Assembly: GCA_004153385.1 (NCBI GenBank)
Contig: SDAL01000004.1
Span: 1-64,000 of the forward strand
Direction of reading: 5' to 3'
DNA from: Paracoccaceae bacterium
GTDB taxonomy: Bacteria > Pseudomonadota > Alphaproteobacteria > Rhodobacterales > Rhodobacteraceae
DNA: 64,000 bases
This document shows positions 44,409 through 54,144 of the stretch, in pieces. Every line of letters starts with the position of its first letter. Within the stretch, counting starts at the first letter, position 1. The notes beneath the pieces were generated by a model that did no database searches, was not told where the DNA came from, and saw nothing but the letters and a program-made list of their open reading frames with translations. The translations under genes and the position numbers were made by a program.

Positions 44409-46541
44409 TTACTCGGCTTTTTCAGGTGCGACTTCTTCGCCGGTTTCCTGATCAACCATTTTCATGCCAAGGCGCACCTTGCCACGATCATCAAAGCCCA
44501 ACAATTTAACCTTCACCTCTTGGCCTTCTTTCAGAAGGTCGGAGGGGTGGTTAAGGCGTTTGTTGGCGATCTGGCTGACGTGCACCAGACCGTCACGCTT
44601 GCCGAAGAAGTTCACGAACGCGCCGAAATCGACGAGCTTCACAACTTTACCGGTGTAGATCTTACCTTCTTCCGGCTCTGCGACGATCGAATAGATCATC
44701 TCGTAGGCCTTCTTGATGGCCTCACCGTTGGCGGAGGCGATTTTGATGATACCGTCGTCGTTGATATCAACTTTCGCACCCGAGGTTTCCACGATCTCGC
44801 GGATAACCTTACCGCCCGAACCGATCACTTCACGGATCTTGTCGGTGGGGATCTGCATGGTCTCGATGCGCGGTGCATGCTCGGAGAACTCGGTGCGGCC
44901 AGCGGCCAGCGCTTTGTTCATCTCGTTCAGGATGTGCATCCGGCCGTCTTTTGCCTGCGCCAGCGCCTGGCTCATGATCTCGGGCGTGATGCCCGCAACC
45001 TTGATGTCCATTTGCAGCGAGGTGATGCCGTCAGTCGTGCCGGCCACTTTAAAGTCCATGTCGCCCAAGTGGTCTTCGTCACCCAAGATATCGGTCAGAA
45101 CCGCGTAGCGGCCATCCTCTTCAAGGATCAGACCCATTGCGACACCGGCCACCGGCGATTTCAGCGGAACGCCCGCATCCATCATCGCAAGGGAGCCACC
45201 GCATACCGAGGCCATCGACGAGGAGCCGTTGGATTCGGTGATCTCGGACACCAGACGGATGGTGTAGGGGAAGTCGGTCGCGGCGGGCAAAACAGCCTGC
45301 AGCGCGCGCCATGCAAGTTTACCATGGCCGATTTCACGACGACCCGGCGATCCCACACGACCCACTTCGCCGACCGAATAGGGCGGGAAGTTATAGTGCA
45401 GCATGAAGTTGGAGCGCGAATTGCCGTGCAGCGCGTCGATGATCTGTTCGTCATCACCGGTGCCCAGCGTGGTCACGACCAGCCCTTGGGTTTCCCCGCG
45501 TGTAAACAGCGCCGAGCCATGGGTCCGCGGCAGGATGCCGACTTCGCTCACAATCGGGCGCACAGTGGTGTTGTCACGACCATCGATACGTGCCCCACCA
45601 TTGATGATGTCACCGCGCAGGATGCCCGATTCAAGTTTCTTGATCGCCGAACCCAGGTTGGGGTCGATCTGCTCGTCTTCCGACAGGCTTTCCTTGATCT
45701 TGGTCACAGCGGCAGAGATCGCGTTGGTGCGTTCCTGCTTGTCCTTGAGCGAGAAAGCGGCCCGCATGTCGGCCTCGCCTGCGGTTTTCACCTTGGCGTA
45801 AAGCGCGTCATATTGCGGCGGCTGGAAGTCGAAGGGCTCTTTGGCACAGGCCTCTGCCAGATCGACGATCAGATCGATCACCGGCTGGATGGCATCGTGG
45901 CCGAACTTCACAGCGCCCAGCATTTCTTCTTCCGTAAGCTCGTAGGCCTCGGATTCGACCATCATCACGGCGTCTTTGGTGCCGGCAACAACCAGATCTA
46001 GACGCTGCTCGGGATTGTCGCGCAGCTTTTGCATGTCGTCGACTTCGGGGTTGAGGATATATTCCCCGTCCACGAAACCAACGCGTGCCGCACCGATCGG
46101 GCCCATAAACGGCACGCCGGAAATCGTCAGCGCAGCCGATGCAGCGATCATGGCGACCATGTCGGGCTCGTTGACCAGATCATGGCTCAGCACGGTGCAC
46201 ATCACCAGAACTTCGTTTTTGAAACCCGGCACGAACAGCGGACGGCAGGGACGATCGATCAGGCGCGCGGTCAGGGTTTCTTTTTCCGACGGACGGGCTT
46301 CACGTTTGAAGAACCCACCCGGAACCTTGCCTGCAGCGTAATATTTCTCTTGGTAGTGGACCGTCAGCGGGAAGAAATCCTGTCCCGGCTTCGGTGCCTT
46401 TGCAAAGGTCACGTTGGCCATAACGGAGGTCTCGCCCAAAGTGGCGATCACCGAACCGTCGGCCTGACGCGCAACTTTGCCGGTTTCCAGTGTCAGCGTC
46501 TCTTCGCCCCACTGGATAGATTTTTTCGTAACGTTGAACAT
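44409..46541 (-). CDS. pnp: Polynucleotide phosphorylase
   Basis: Trimeric 3'-5' phosphorolytic exoribonuclease of the degradosome (710 residues). Two RNase PH-like domains (about 1-230 and 300-550) flank the alpha-helical linker; a KH domain ([15 protein letters not shown], near 555-615) and an S1 domain ([17 protein letters not shown], near 620-690) follow, with a short Glu-rich tail. The length is normal. Two GC-rich hairpins lie just upstream in the leader. It is separated from rpsO, its usual neighbour, by putP. Confidence 0.97.
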   Translation of the reverse strand: MFNVTKKSIQWGEETLTLETGKVARQADGSVIATLGETSVMANVTFAKAPKPGQDFFPLTVHYQEKYYAAGKVPGGFFKREARPSEKETLTARLIDRPCRPLFVPGFKNEVLVMCTVLSHDLVNEPDMVAMIAASAALTISGVPFMGPIGAARVGFVDGEYILNPEVDDMQKLRDNPEQRLDLVVAGTKDAVMMVESEAYELTEEEMLGAVKFGHDAIQPVIDLIVDLAEACAKEPFDFQPPQYDALYAKVKTAGEADMRAAFSLKDKQERTNAISAAVTKIKESLSEDEQIDPNLGSAIKKLESGILRGDIINGGARIDGRDNTTVRPIVSEVGILPRTHGSALFTRGETQGLVVTTLGTGDDEQIIDALHGNSRSNFMLHYNFPPYSVGEVGRVGSPGRREIGHGKLAWRALQAVLPAATDFPYTIRLVSEITESNGSSSMASVCGGSLAMMDAGVPLKSPVAGVAMGLILEEDGRYAVLTDILGDEDHLGDMDFKVAGTTDGITSLQMDIKVAGITPEIMSQALAQAKDGRMHILNEMNKALAAGRTEFSEHAPRIETMQIPTDKIREVIGSGGKVIREIVETSGAKVDINDDGIIKIASANGEAIKKAYEMIYSIVAEPEEGKIYTGKVVKLVDFGAFVNFFGKRDGLVHVSQIANKRLNHPSDLLKEGQEVKVKLLGFDDRGKVRLGMKMVDQETGEEVAPEKAE

Positions 46542-46564
46542 TCAGCGTATCCTGTCTGGGAGTG

Positions 46565-46610
46565 CCCGGCCCTCCGGGTCTCCCGTTTGCATGGCGGCCC
46601 CATTGCCGCC
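46565..46610 (-). promoter_or_regulatory. Twin hairpins in the pnp leader
   Basis: CCCGG-CCCT-CCGGG (46565-46577 region) and GGCGGC-CCCATT-GCCGCC (46593-46610) lie 24-69 bases before the pnp start. In E. coli the pnp leader folds into an RNase III-cleaved hairpin used for autoregulation; these stems could serve the same way. This is inference from position. Confidence 0.4.
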
Positions 46611-46771
46611 GCCCCCAAATCCTGTTGCATGTGCCCGGGGGCTCGAGGCGTCACGTCTCAGATAGGGCCGTGCAATACACGAAATATGGCCTTGAGGAAA
46701 GCATGGAGTTGGAACGGCGTAATCAACCTGTTGCTGTCTCGGCAAGGGCCGTGCGTGACCGGACCCGCATG

Positions 46772-46805
46772 AAAAAGCCGCAGGCAAGGTTTCCCTGCCT
46801 GCGGC
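46772..46805 (-). terminator. Terminator of putP
   Basis: GCCGCAGGCA (46777-46786) pairs with TGCCTGCGGC (46796-46805), ending in five T on the minus strand. A strong separation between putP and pnp. Confidence 0.92.
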
Positions 46806-46837
46806 CCTGTCGTATCGGATCGAGACCCGTGTGCGCG

Positions 46838-48307
46838 TTATTTGCGCACAGGTGCCGCCGGTGCCTCGCTGAACTCGCCGCTGTCTTTGGTCAGCAGGCT
46901 GACCACGATGATGGCGATCGTGGCTGCGATGAAGCCCGGAATGATCTCATAGAGCCCCGTCGCGGCTTTCAGGCCGGTCGCGATCCACAACATGACCGTC
47001 AGGGCCCCGACAACAAGACCTGCAACCGCACCCAGACCGTTCATCCGGCGCCATGTCAGGGCCAGAATGATCAGCGGTCCGAAGGCGGCACCAAAGCCGG
47101 CCCAGGCATTCGACACAAGTCCAAGCACCTGCGCTTCGGGATCTGCCGCGATCCAGATGGCCACCAGACCAACAAGAACAGTCGCGCCACGCCCGACATT
47201 CACCAAGGCGCGATCAGAGGCGTTGCGCTTCAGCACGACGCGGTAGAAATCTTCCGACAGCGACGAGGCCGAAACCAGAAGCTGCGACGAGACGGTGGAC
47301 ATAATCGCTGCCAGCAAGGCCGCATACAGGAAGCCGGTGACCAGCGGATGGAACAACAGATTGGCCAGAACGATGAAAATCGTTTCCGGATCATCGATGA
47401 CAATCCCGTTGCGTTCCGTATAGGCGCGGCCAAATACACCCACGCCAACGGCACCAGCCAGCGAAATCGCCATCCAGATCATGCCGATATTACGGGCTTT
47501 GGGAACATCAGCGACCGAACGGACCGCCATGAAGCGCACGATAATATGCGGCTGGCCGAAATACCCCAGCCCCCATGCCATCGCAGACAACCAACCGATA
47601 CCCGTCAGACCCGCCGTGAGCGACAGATAGCTTTGATCGACATCTGTCAGCCGGTCGGCGGCTTGATCAACACCGTTGCCCTGCCCTGCCCACAAGATAA
47701 CAAGCGGCATCACCACAAGCGCCAGCATCATGATGCAGCCCTGAACGAAGTCGGTCAGCGACACGGCCAGAAACCCGCCAATCACTGTATAGACCAGCAC
47801 AACGCCAAGCGTCAGACACACGCCAACCATATAATCGCCGCCAAATGCGCTGGCATACAGCTTGCCGCCGCCGACCAGACCCGAGGCCGTGTAGACCGCA
47901 AAGAACACAACGATGATGATTGCGGACACCGTGCGTAGCGTCTTCGCCTGAGTCGGGAAGCGGTTTGCCAAGAAGCCCGGAATGGTCAGGCTGTTCGAAT
48001 ACCGCTCGGTTTGTTCGCGCAGACGCGGAGCAACGATGATCCAGTTCAGCAATGCGCCGATAAACAGACCGATGCCGATCCATGCCTCGACCAGACCTGT
48101 CGCATAAAGCGCGCCGGGCAGACCCAGCAACAGCCAGCCGCTCATATCCGATGCACCGGCAGACAATGCCGCAACTCCGGGCGACAGGTTCCTGCCCCCC
48201 AGCATGTAGCCCTCGGAGTCCGACGTCGACTTACGCCACGCGTAAACCCCGATGCCGATCATCAGGATGAAATACAAAATTAGACTGGTCCAGATACCAA
48301 TACCCAT
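46838..48307 (-). CDS. putP: PutP sodium/proline symporter
   Basis: Secondary transporter of the SSS family with about 13 helices (489 residues). Family landmarks: GGRNLSPGVAALSAGASDMSGWLL in helix 2, the TIPGFLANRF loop, GLGYFGQPHIIVRFMA and TVSSQLLVSASS with the sodium-site serines in the late helix. It resembles PutP over its whole length, so proline is the likely substrate. The 300 bases upstream are strikingly AT-rich and must carry its promoter. No putA is in the window. Confidence 0.92.
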   Translation of the reverse strand: MGIGIWTSLILYFILMIGIGVYAWRKSTSDSEGYMLGGRNLSPGVAALSAGASDMSGWLLLGLPGALYATGLVEAWIGIGLFIGALLNWIIVAPRLREQTERYSNSLTIPGFLANRFPTQAKTLRTVSAIIIVVFFAVYTASGLVGGGKLYASAFGGDYMVGVCLTLGVVLVYTVIGGFLAVSLTDFVQGCIMMLALVVMPLVILWAGQGNGVDQAADRLTDVDQSYLSLTAGLTGIGWLSAMAWGLGYFGQPHIIVRFMAVRSVADVPKARNIGMIWMAISLAGAVGVGVFGRAYTERNGIVIDDPETIFIVLANLLFHPLVTGFLYAALLAAIMSTVSSQLLVSASSLSEDFYRVVLKRNASDRALVNVGRGATVLVGLVAIWIAADPEAQVLGLVSNAWAGFGAAFGPLIILALTWRRMNGLGAVAGLVVGALTVMLWIATGLKAATGLYEIIPGFIAATIAIIVVSLLTKDSGEFSEAPAAPVRK

Positions 48308-48611
48308 AGTGACCCCCTCTCTCTTTTTCTTGTTACTTCTGTGGCACGCTCTCCCTAAAAAACGAAGAGAAAAAGGAAAAGATCACGACAGAAACCTGCA
48401 TTTAAGTCCATTTGATCTGGATAATCGTTTATCTACAGTCAAAAAAACTGCCATAAATCAAATAACAGGTAAAAAGAAAAGTTTACAAATTGTGTAGAAA
48501 ACAATCAAACATCAAAATTATAACGTGAACTATCCCCGAAATTGCCAAAAATGGCAAAAAAAAACGCCCGCTCTATCAGAGCAGGCGCTTCCAAATCTCG
48601 TTTCGGCGCGA
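48308..48611. promoter_or_regulatory. AT-rich upstream region of putP, plus rpsO terminator
   Basis: No gene. From about 48340 to 48560 the base composition is much richer in A/T than the rest of the window, with homopolymeric A-tracts spaced irregularly, as in a curved or regulator-bound promoter. The rpsO terminator occupies the right end. A TTGCCA/TGGCAA inverted pair lies at 48542-48557. Confidence 0.45.
48556..48587 (-). terminator. Terminator of rpsO
   Basis: CGCCCGCTCT (48565-48574) pairs with AGAGCAGGCG (48578-48587) with one mismatch and a three-base loop; nine T follow on the minus strand. Confidence 0.9.
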
Positions 48612-48881
48612 TTAGCGACGGATGCCGAGGCGTTTGATCAGGTCGAGGTAACGGTTCTCGTCCTTGGCACGGGCATAGTCCAGAAGCTTACGACGCTGAG
48701 CAACCAGCATCAAAAGACCACGACGCGAGTGGTTGTCTTTTTTATGGGTTTTGAAGTGCTCGGTCAGGTTCGCGATACGCTTGGTCAGGATTGCAACTTG
48801 CACTTCGGGCGAACCAGTGTCGCCTTCTTTGGTTGCGAATTCTTTGATCAGGGCGTTTTTGTCTTCGACGGTGATCGACAT
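48612..48881 (-). CDS. rpsO: Ribosomal protein S15
   Basis: 89-residue small-subunit protein that binds 16S rRNA; complete S15 signature ([20 protein letters not shown], then [20 protein letters not shown] and [12 protein letters not shown]). The start at 48881 (MSITVED) has AAGGAGATC upstream; the open frame continues to 49100 but that part is not S15. Normally followed by pnp; here a terminator and putP intervene. Confidence 0.97.
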   Translation of the reverse strand: MSITVEDKNALIKEFATKEGDTGSPEVQVAILTKRIANLTEHFKTHKKDNHSRRGLLMLVAQRRKLLDYARAKDENRYLDLIKRLGIRR

Positions 48882-49018
48882 CGGGATCTCCTTGGTTAAG
48901 GGTTTGGGCACAAGCCGGGATGTCGTCCAGCAGGGTCCGTAAATTTCGCCTGTAGGCGAAGCCGCGCGTTTAGCGGATTCCTGCCGCAAATGGAAGCCTT
49001 TTTTACCTACACAGCCCC

Positions 49019-50110
49019 TCAGATCCGGGCAAATTGCGCAGGGCTCATCACATTCAGGTCGGAGAGGGCAACAGGGCTGGAAAGCACTTTGGCCACACAA
49101 TGCGCCCCCGCAAACACATAGGAATCCTGACCGTCATATTTGATCGACATCTCCGGCGGTTCTGCCGATTGCGGATCACAGATGATGGCAATCCGGTCGA
49201 GGTTCTGCTCGAAGTCGGTGATTGTGGTGAGCTCGGGCGCATCAGAGGCATCACCTCCGGCCGTCGCGCCACCCAGCGCGAAAAGATCTGCACCATCACC
49301 ACCGGTCATCCAGTCACCCTGCCCCGCATAGAGCCTGTCATCGCCCTCACCGCCGTTCAGCATATCGGGCGCGTCAGTCGGCAGGGCAGCAGTGTCGGAC
49401 AGCGCATCGGGCGCGCTGTCGGCGATCAGCACATCATCGCCGTCACCGCCGCTCAGATCATCCGCGCCAGCGCCGCCGGTCAGAATATCCGCGCCAAGAC
49501 CACCCTCTAGCATATCATCATCCGCCCCACCCCAAAGCATGTCCGCGCCGGTGCCGCCCGACAGATGGTCACGGCCTTCACCACCCGCGAGCCGGTCCTC
49601 ACCCAGCCCGCCCGTCAGCTGATCTGCGCCGGAACCGCCGTGCAAGATGTCATCGCCCGCATCACCGAACAAGGTATCGTCACCGTCTTCGCCCCACAGG
49701 GTATCGTCGCCCGCGCCGCCAAACAGCCAGTCATCGCCAGCGTCCCCCCACAGCATGTCATCGCCGCCATAGCCATTGATCTGGTCGTCGCCTTGCAGGC
49801 CGTCCAGCGCGTCTTCTCCCTGCGTGCCCCATGCGATATCTGCGTGGTCGGTCGTTTGCGGGCTATCGTCGCGCGGGGCTGCATCGTGCATCCCATCCAC
49901 CACGGATACGTCCCCCGAACTGTGATCGGTATCCGTATCCGGCCGCGCACTGTCCAGCAGATCACCATAATCGGGATCGGGCTGCGCGGGGGCGGGATGG
50001 TCCGCGGCAGTATCCTCACCAAAGGCGTCTTCATCGGAATGATTCTGCCCGACCAAACCGACTGACGCCCCTGCCACCAAAAGGCCCAGAATGCTCGAAA
50101 ACAAAATCAT
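49019..50110 (-). CDS. RTX-repeat (haemolysin-type calcium-binding) protein with N-terminal membrane segment
   Basis: 363 residues. An N-terminal hydrophobic helix (about 2-21, [19 protein letters not shown]) is followed by an acidic Asp/Pro-rich stretch, then about a dozen GGxGxDxLx-type nonapeptides (roughly residues 105-275) that would fold as a calcium beta-roll, then a C-terminal domain with the [13 protein letters not shown] block typical of RTX C-termini. The start at 50110 has AAGGAG upstream; the frame continues 26 codons beyond. The helix would suit an anchored or Sec-exported protein, in contrast to classical type I substrates. Function unknown. Confidence 0.85.
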   Translation of the reverse strand: MILFSSILGLLVAGASVGLVGQNHSDEDAFGEDTAADHPAPAQPDPDYGDLLDSARPDTDTDHSSGDVSVVDGMHDAAPRDDSPQTTDHADIAWGTQGEDALDGLQGDDQINGYGGDDMLWGDAGDDWLFGGAGDDTLWGEDGDDTLFGDAGDDILHGGSGADQLTGGLGEDRLAGGEGRDHLSGGTGADMLWGGADDDMLEGGLGADILTGGAGADDLSGGDGDDVLIADSAPDALSDTAALPTDAPDMLNGGEGDDRLYAGQGDWMTGGDGADLFALGGATAGGDASDAPELTTITDFEQNLDRIAIICDPQSAEPPEMSIKYDGQDSYVFAGAHCVAKVLSSPVALSDLNVMSPAQFARI

Positions 50111-50125
50111 CTGATTACTCCTTGA

Positions 50126-50146
50126 GCGAACCCAGCGTTCGCGAAC
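50126..50146. repeat. Clustered GCGAAC/GTTCGC half-sites before the RTX gene
   Basis: GCGAAC (50126-50131), GTTCGC (50137-50142) and GCGAAC (50141-50146), the last two forming GTTCGCGAAC. They lie in the untranslated leader within 40 bases of the start. Could be an operator or an RNA stem near the ribosome-binding site. Confidence 0.35.
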
Positions 50147-50238
50147 AAAGAGAACATTAATAGAATCTTTACCTTTCCCCAAAGGCAATCAGGGTGAACA
50201 GAAGGAGAAAGTAAATAAATGGTAAACGTGAAGCAGGC

Positions 50239-50781
50239 TCAGCTTTGGGCCGAAACCTCCGGCGTGACCCACAGTTCGGGCTGCTTTTCATACGCAATAT
50301 AAAGCGGATGCTTGGGTTGGCCGGCCTTTGTCAGACCAAGATGATACAGGGGCAGCTGGCAAGGGCGCAGAAGGTCTGCGACCGCCGCACCGCGCGCCAG
50401 ATGCGCCCCATGCGCTCCCCATGCGCAAATAATACGATCCTCCGGCGCGCCGGCCCATGCCAGACTGTCGAGAATCGCCCTGTCGTTTTCAGGGCCCACC
50501 GGATCGGACTGGGCGCGCATCACCTTCGGGTCAGTGGCCCGATAGGCAAATATATTGGTCACGCGGAAACCGCCAAATCCCAAGGTGCGCGCGCGACGCT
50601 CGCAGCGTTCTACAGTAGGATCGTTTTGCACCTCCGTCGCGGTGGAGGGGTTGAGCATGATAAACAGGGCGCGCGGGCGGGTCGGGTCCCAGATCCGCGT
50701 CAGCAGATACCGGTAGTGCTCGCAATCGGAATACACTGCGACAGAGGGCGCATCGCCCTTGAGATGTTCTCGGGTAATCAT
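50239..50781 (-). CDS. DUF1643 domain protein
   Basis: 180 residues. The family pattern LLTRIWDPTRPRALFIMLNPSTATEVQNDPTVERCERRARTLG-type region and IICAWGAHG are recognisable as DUF1643, a family of unknown function common in proteobacteria. ATG 50781 is preferred; ATG 50790 is in frame. Soluble, with no signal. Same strand as truB and the RTX gene, but with gaps of about 100-130 bases on each side. Confidence 0.82.
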   Translation of the reverse strand: MITREHLKGDAPSVAVYSDCEHYRYLLTRIWDPTRPRALFIMLNPSTATEVQNDPTVERCERRARTLGFGGFRVTNIFAYRATDPKVMRAQSDPVGPENDRAILDSLAWAGAPEDRIICAWGAHGAHLARGAAVADLLRPCQLPLYHLGLTKAGQPKHPLYIAYEKQPELWVTPEVSAQS

Positions 50782-50881
50782 GAGGCACACATAGTCCCTG
50801 ATCGCAGATCGTCACATGTCGAAGACGGGCCGCCTACCGCCCGCCCGCCTGTACCCTGCCCGCCTGCACCCTGACCGCCTG

Positions 50882-51784
50882 TCAAAGGTTGAACACGCGG
50901 CTGGGGTGTACTTCACCGGCTTTGTAGATCCCGACAGCCACAGGCTGTCCTTCATAGGATACCCAAGCCTCGTCACCGTATTCAAGATCCGAGGCCAGCA
51001 CCATTCCCGGATTGCCGTTCTTCAAGCGCACCGCGCCCTCAGTTGTGCATTTCAACTGCGGCAGATCTTCGAGCCCCAGCGTGAGTGGCAAAATCTTCGC
51101 GTCCAGTTCGGGCGTTTTGGCCAATGTGTCCAGCTCCTCGAGGCTGATACCATCTTCGGCATCGAAAGGCCCCGACCATGTCCGGCGCAACCACAGCACA
51201 TGACCAAGACACCCCAGCGCCCGTCCCAGATCACGGGCAATAGAGCGCACATAGCCGCCTTTGCCGCACACCATTTCCAGCTCGACCGTATCCTCATCGG
51301 GGCGCGAGACCATATCGAGGCTCTCGACCCACAAAGGTCGGGCCACCAGATCCATCTCCTCGCCCTTGCGCGCCAAGGCATAGGCGCGCTCGCCCTCCAC
51401 CTTCACGGCAGAAAACTGTGGTGGAACTTGCATGATCTCGCCGCGAAACGCCGCAAGGGCTGCGTGGATATCCTCATCAGCGGGGCGGTGGGTCGCGGTC
51501 TCGATCACCTCGCCCTCGGCGTCATCGGTATTGGTTGCCGCACCAAGGCGCACCTGAAACCGGTAACATTTCAGCGCATCGGTAATATAGGGAACGGTCT
51601 TCGTGGCCTCTCCCAGCGCCACGGCCAACACGCCCGTGGCGGCCGGATCAAGCGTGCCCGCGTGGCCGGCCTTCTTGGCCGCCAGCGCCCAACGCACCTT
51701 GTTGACAACGGAGGTCGAGGTCACGCCTGCGGGTTTGTCTACAATCAGCCAACCCGAAATATCGCGTCCTTTTTTGCGTCCCAT
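50882..51784 (-). CDS. truB: tRNA pseudouridine synthase B
   Basis: Makes the universal pseudouridine 55 in the T-arm of tRNAs (300 residues). Motifs: [29 protein letters not shown] with the catalytic Asp, the [19 protein letters not shown]-type block, and a PUA-like C-terminus. AAAGGTATCTTT precedes the ATG. Part of the conserved rbfA-truB-rpsO-pnp neighbourhood. Confidence 0.96.
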   Translation of the reverse strand: MGRKKGRDISGWLIVDKPAGVTSTSVVNKVRWALAAKKAGHAGTLDPAATGVLAVALGEATKTVPYITDALKCYRFQVRLGAATNTDDAEGEVIETATHRPADEDIHAALAAFRGEIMQVPPQFSAVKVEGERAYALARKGEEMDLVARPLWVESLDMVSRPDEDTVELEMVCGKGGYVRSIARDLGRALGCLGHVLWLRRTWSGPFDAEDGISLEELDTLAKTPELDAKILPLTLGLEDLPQLKCTTEGAVRLKNGNPGMVLASDLEYGDEAWVSYEGQPVAVGIYKAGEVHPSRVFNL

Positions 51785-51894
51785 AAAGATACCTTTGCCA
51801 GCTACAGTGCCTGAAGTCCTGCCTGCTAGCCAAAAGCCACGCTCCGGTCAATCGCGCATGGCTGATCGCACACCGGCAAAGCGCGGCGAGGCGT

Positions 51895-52659
51895 TCACTG
51901 CGCAGGCGCGGGACGCACCAGACCGACAATCGGGCCCATCGGCACACCGAAATCGGCGCGCCCTTCTGCGGGATCGATCAACCGCGAGACCTTGCCGTCG
52001 AAATAAAGCGCATCCTGTGCGCCCAGCCGGTCGCGGAACAGCCGTGCGAAGGTGTGAAAATTGACAGGTGCCTCGGAAATCGCAAACCACGCGGTTTGCC
52101 CGTCTGCCGACACACCAACACCGTTGCGGATATTCAGCGAATCGCTGTCGGGCAAAAAGCGGGGATGCAGCGCCCCGTCGATCACCAGCATCGGGCCCGA
52201 TTGCGTGGCATACCGGCACACGGGCGGCGCAGCCTCGAAGGCGCGCGATTCAATCACCGCAAGCTTTTCGCCGATGCAAAACACGCCGTTCGGCAACAGG
52301 CCGAAATTGCCCGGACCTTCGGATGTCACAATGGATGACACCTCGGCACCGTCCTGCACGAACAATCCGACCGGTGCGCGGTCCGAATGATACATGCCGG
52401 CGTTCATCGCAAACCCAAGCTGCTCGTCCTCGCCCAGCTGGCCTTGCAACCGCGACGGTGTGCCGACCAGCTTGCCATCTTCGTCTTTCAGCCACAGCCG
52501 CAGATCATCGCCGGCCTGCGCCTTGCAAACGGTAAAGACCTTACCGTCGAAATCCAGACGATTGCAGGGATCATCAGCGACTTGCGCATCTTGGGCCAGC
52601 GCCGCTGTGCCCAAAACCAATGCCGCCGCGAGCCCCCCCAGGGCGATCGCGTGCCGCAT
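51895..52659 (-). CDS. Exported phosphodiester glycosidase-like (DUF2233) protein
   Basis: 254 residues with a Sec signal peptide (ALGGLAAALVLGTAALAQDA). The core NAGMYHSDRAPVGLFV, GPGNFGLLPNGVFCI, ATQSGPMLVIDGALHPRF and NIRNGVGVSADG matches the DUF2233/NAGPA-type family whose known members cleave phosphodiester-linked sugars or exopolysaccharide. It is 10 bases after rbfA on the same strand, an exported protein embedded in a ribosome-maturation unit. The start at 52659 has AAGGCAGA upstream. Confidence 0.83.
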   Translation of the reverse strand: MRHAIALGGLAAALVLGTAALAQDAQVADDPCNRLDFDGKVFTVCKAQAGDDLRLWLKDEDGKLVGTPSRLQGQLGEDEQLGFAMNAGMYHSDRAPVGLFVQDGAEVSSIVTSEGPGNFGLLPNGVFCIGEKLAVIESRAFEAAPPVCRYATQSGPMLVIDGALHPRFLPDSDSLNIRNGVGVSADGQTAWFAISEAPVNFHTFARLFRDRLGAQDALYFDGKVSRLIDPAEGRADFGVPMGPIVGLVRPAPAQ

Positions 52660-52669
52660 GTCGTCTGCC

Positions 52670-53101
52670 TTAGTCCTGCGCGCCTGCATCATCTTCGTCA
52701 TCATCCGATCTGGCCACATCGCGCTGAACAGTCGCATCGGAAAACAAGCGTCTGGTCTCGTCCATGCGGTCATAGGTTTCATCCAGCAAGAACCGCAGGT
52801 CCGGTGTGAATTTCAGTGTAAGGTTCTTGGCCACCAGATGGCGCAATTCACCACGGTTGCGCGCCAGCGCCTTGATCAGCGCCTCGCCCCCCTCGCCGCC
52901 CAAAGGCGTAACATAGGCTGTGGCCACTTTAAGGTCCGTTGATAGCCGCACCTCCCCCACCGTAACCGAAACGCCGGTCAGGTCGGGATCATGCACATCG
53001 CCGCGCATCAGCACGTCGGACAAACTACGCCGTATCAGCTCGCCTACGCGCAGCTGACGTTGAGATGGGCCCTTGCCCGAATGAAAGCTGTTCTTTGCCA
53101 T
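52670..53101 (-). CDS. rbfA: Ribosome-binding factor A
   Basis: Small 30S-assembly factor with a KH-like fold (143 residues). RQLRVGELIRRSLSDVLMRGDVHDP, the VGEVRLSTDLKVATAYVTPLGG strand and LRHLVAKNLTLKFTPDLRFLLDETYDRM are typical. The acidic C-terminal tail (DDDEDDAGAQD) is a common alphaproteobacterial extension. ATG 53101 is preferred over 53113. Divergent from dapB. Confidence 0.95.
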   Translation of the reverse strand: MAKNSFHSGKGPSQRQLRVGELIRRSLSDVLMRGDVHDPDLTGVSVTVGEVRLSTDLKVATAYVTPLGGEGGEALIKALARNRGELRHLVAKNLTLKFTPDLRFLLDETYDRMDETRRLFSDATVQRDVARSDDDEDDAGAQD

Positions 53102-53198
53102 ACCAACGCACATAATCGCTCAACGCGCGCGCTGCAACGGCTTTGCCAATTTCCGCGCATCACGATAGATAGGCTCCCATCACGAAGGAGAGATAAAT

Positions 53199-54008
53199 AT
53201 GGGCGAATTGCCGGGTATCGTTATCGTCGGCGCCTCGGGCCGGATGGGGCAAATGCTGATCCGCGCGGTCGCGGCCTCTGACAAGGCGCGCCTTGTCGCC
53301 GCGGTGGACCGCAGCGGCCACGACTGGGTAGGGCAGGATCTGGGAGAGCTGATGGGCGGCACAGGGCGCGGTGTGATTGTAACCGACGACCCGCTGGAGG
53401 CCATGGCAAACGCGCAGGCGGTGATCGATTTTACAGCGCCCAAAGCGACCCTGGCCATGGCGGAGCTGGCCGCGCAGGCCCGCGCCACCCATGTCATCGG
53501 CACGACGGGGTTTTCGGACGCCGAGATCGCGGCGCTTGAGCCTGCCTCGCGCCATTGCGCCCAGATCCGCGCGGGCAATATGAGCCTCGGGGTCAATCTG
53601 CTGACGCAATTGACCAAGAAGGTCGCAGCCGCGCTGGACGAGGAGTGGGATATCGAAATCATCGAGGCCCATCACAACAAGAAGGTCGATGCGCCATCCG
53701 GCACCGCGCTGATGCTGGGCGAGGCCGCAGCAGAGGGCCGGGGTATCGCGCTCGAGCAGCATCGCGATGCGGGCCGCGACGGGATGACCGGCGCCCGCAA
53801 GGCCGGCGATATCGGATTTTCGGCCATTCGCGGTGGCGATATAGTGGGGGAGCATGATGTGCTTTTTGCCGCAGCCGGAGAACGGATCATCCTGCGCCAC
53901 ATCGCGACAGACAGGGCAATTTTTGCCCGTGGCGCGCTGAAAGCCGCGCTGTGGGGGCAAACCCAGACGCCGGGACAGTATGATATGATGGATGTCTTGG
54001 GGCTGTAG
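53199..54008 (+). CDS. dapB: 4-hydroxy-tetrahydrodipicolinate reductase
   Basis: NAD(P)H-dependent enzyme of lysine and diaminopimelate synthesis (269 residues). N-terminal nucleotide fold [19 protein letters not shown], the catalytic block [18 protein letters not shown] with the conserved His and Lys, and [14 protein letters not shown] are complete. GAAGGAGAG precedes the ATG. Rhodobacteraceae often place dapB near rbfA-truB, as here. Confidence 0.96.
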   Translation: MGELPGIVIVGASGRMGQMLIRAVAASDKARLVAAVDRSGHDWVGQDLGELMGGTGRGVIVTDDPLEAMANAQAVIDFTAPKATLAMAELAAQARATHVIGTTGFSDAEIAALEPASRHCAQIRAGNMSLGVNLLTQLTKKVAAALDEEWDIEIIEAHHNKKVDAPSGTALMLGEAAAEGRGIALEQHRDAGRDGMTGARKAGDIGFSAIRGGDIVGEHDVLFAAAGERIILRHIATDRAIFARGALKAALWGQTQTPGQYDMMDVLGL

Positions 54009-54087
54009 GCGCCGCCGCACCGAAGCCCGCATTTCCCTTCAAGGAAATCCAAGCGCGCCGGGCATCGAGCCCGCCGCGCTTGGGTCA

Positions 54088-54101
54088 GGGGGCGCGCCCC
54101 C
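54088..54101. repeat. GC-only palindrome between dapB and the ABC exporter gene
   Basis: GGGGGCGCGCCCCC is self-complementary and is followed by TTCC. It lies between two convergent genes. Similar GC-palindromes end transcripts in Rhodobacteraceae; a T-run is lacking. Confidence 0.45.
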
Positions 54102-54144
54102 TTCCGCACGGATCCCGATCCGCGCGCCAAAGGCTTCAAACGTT

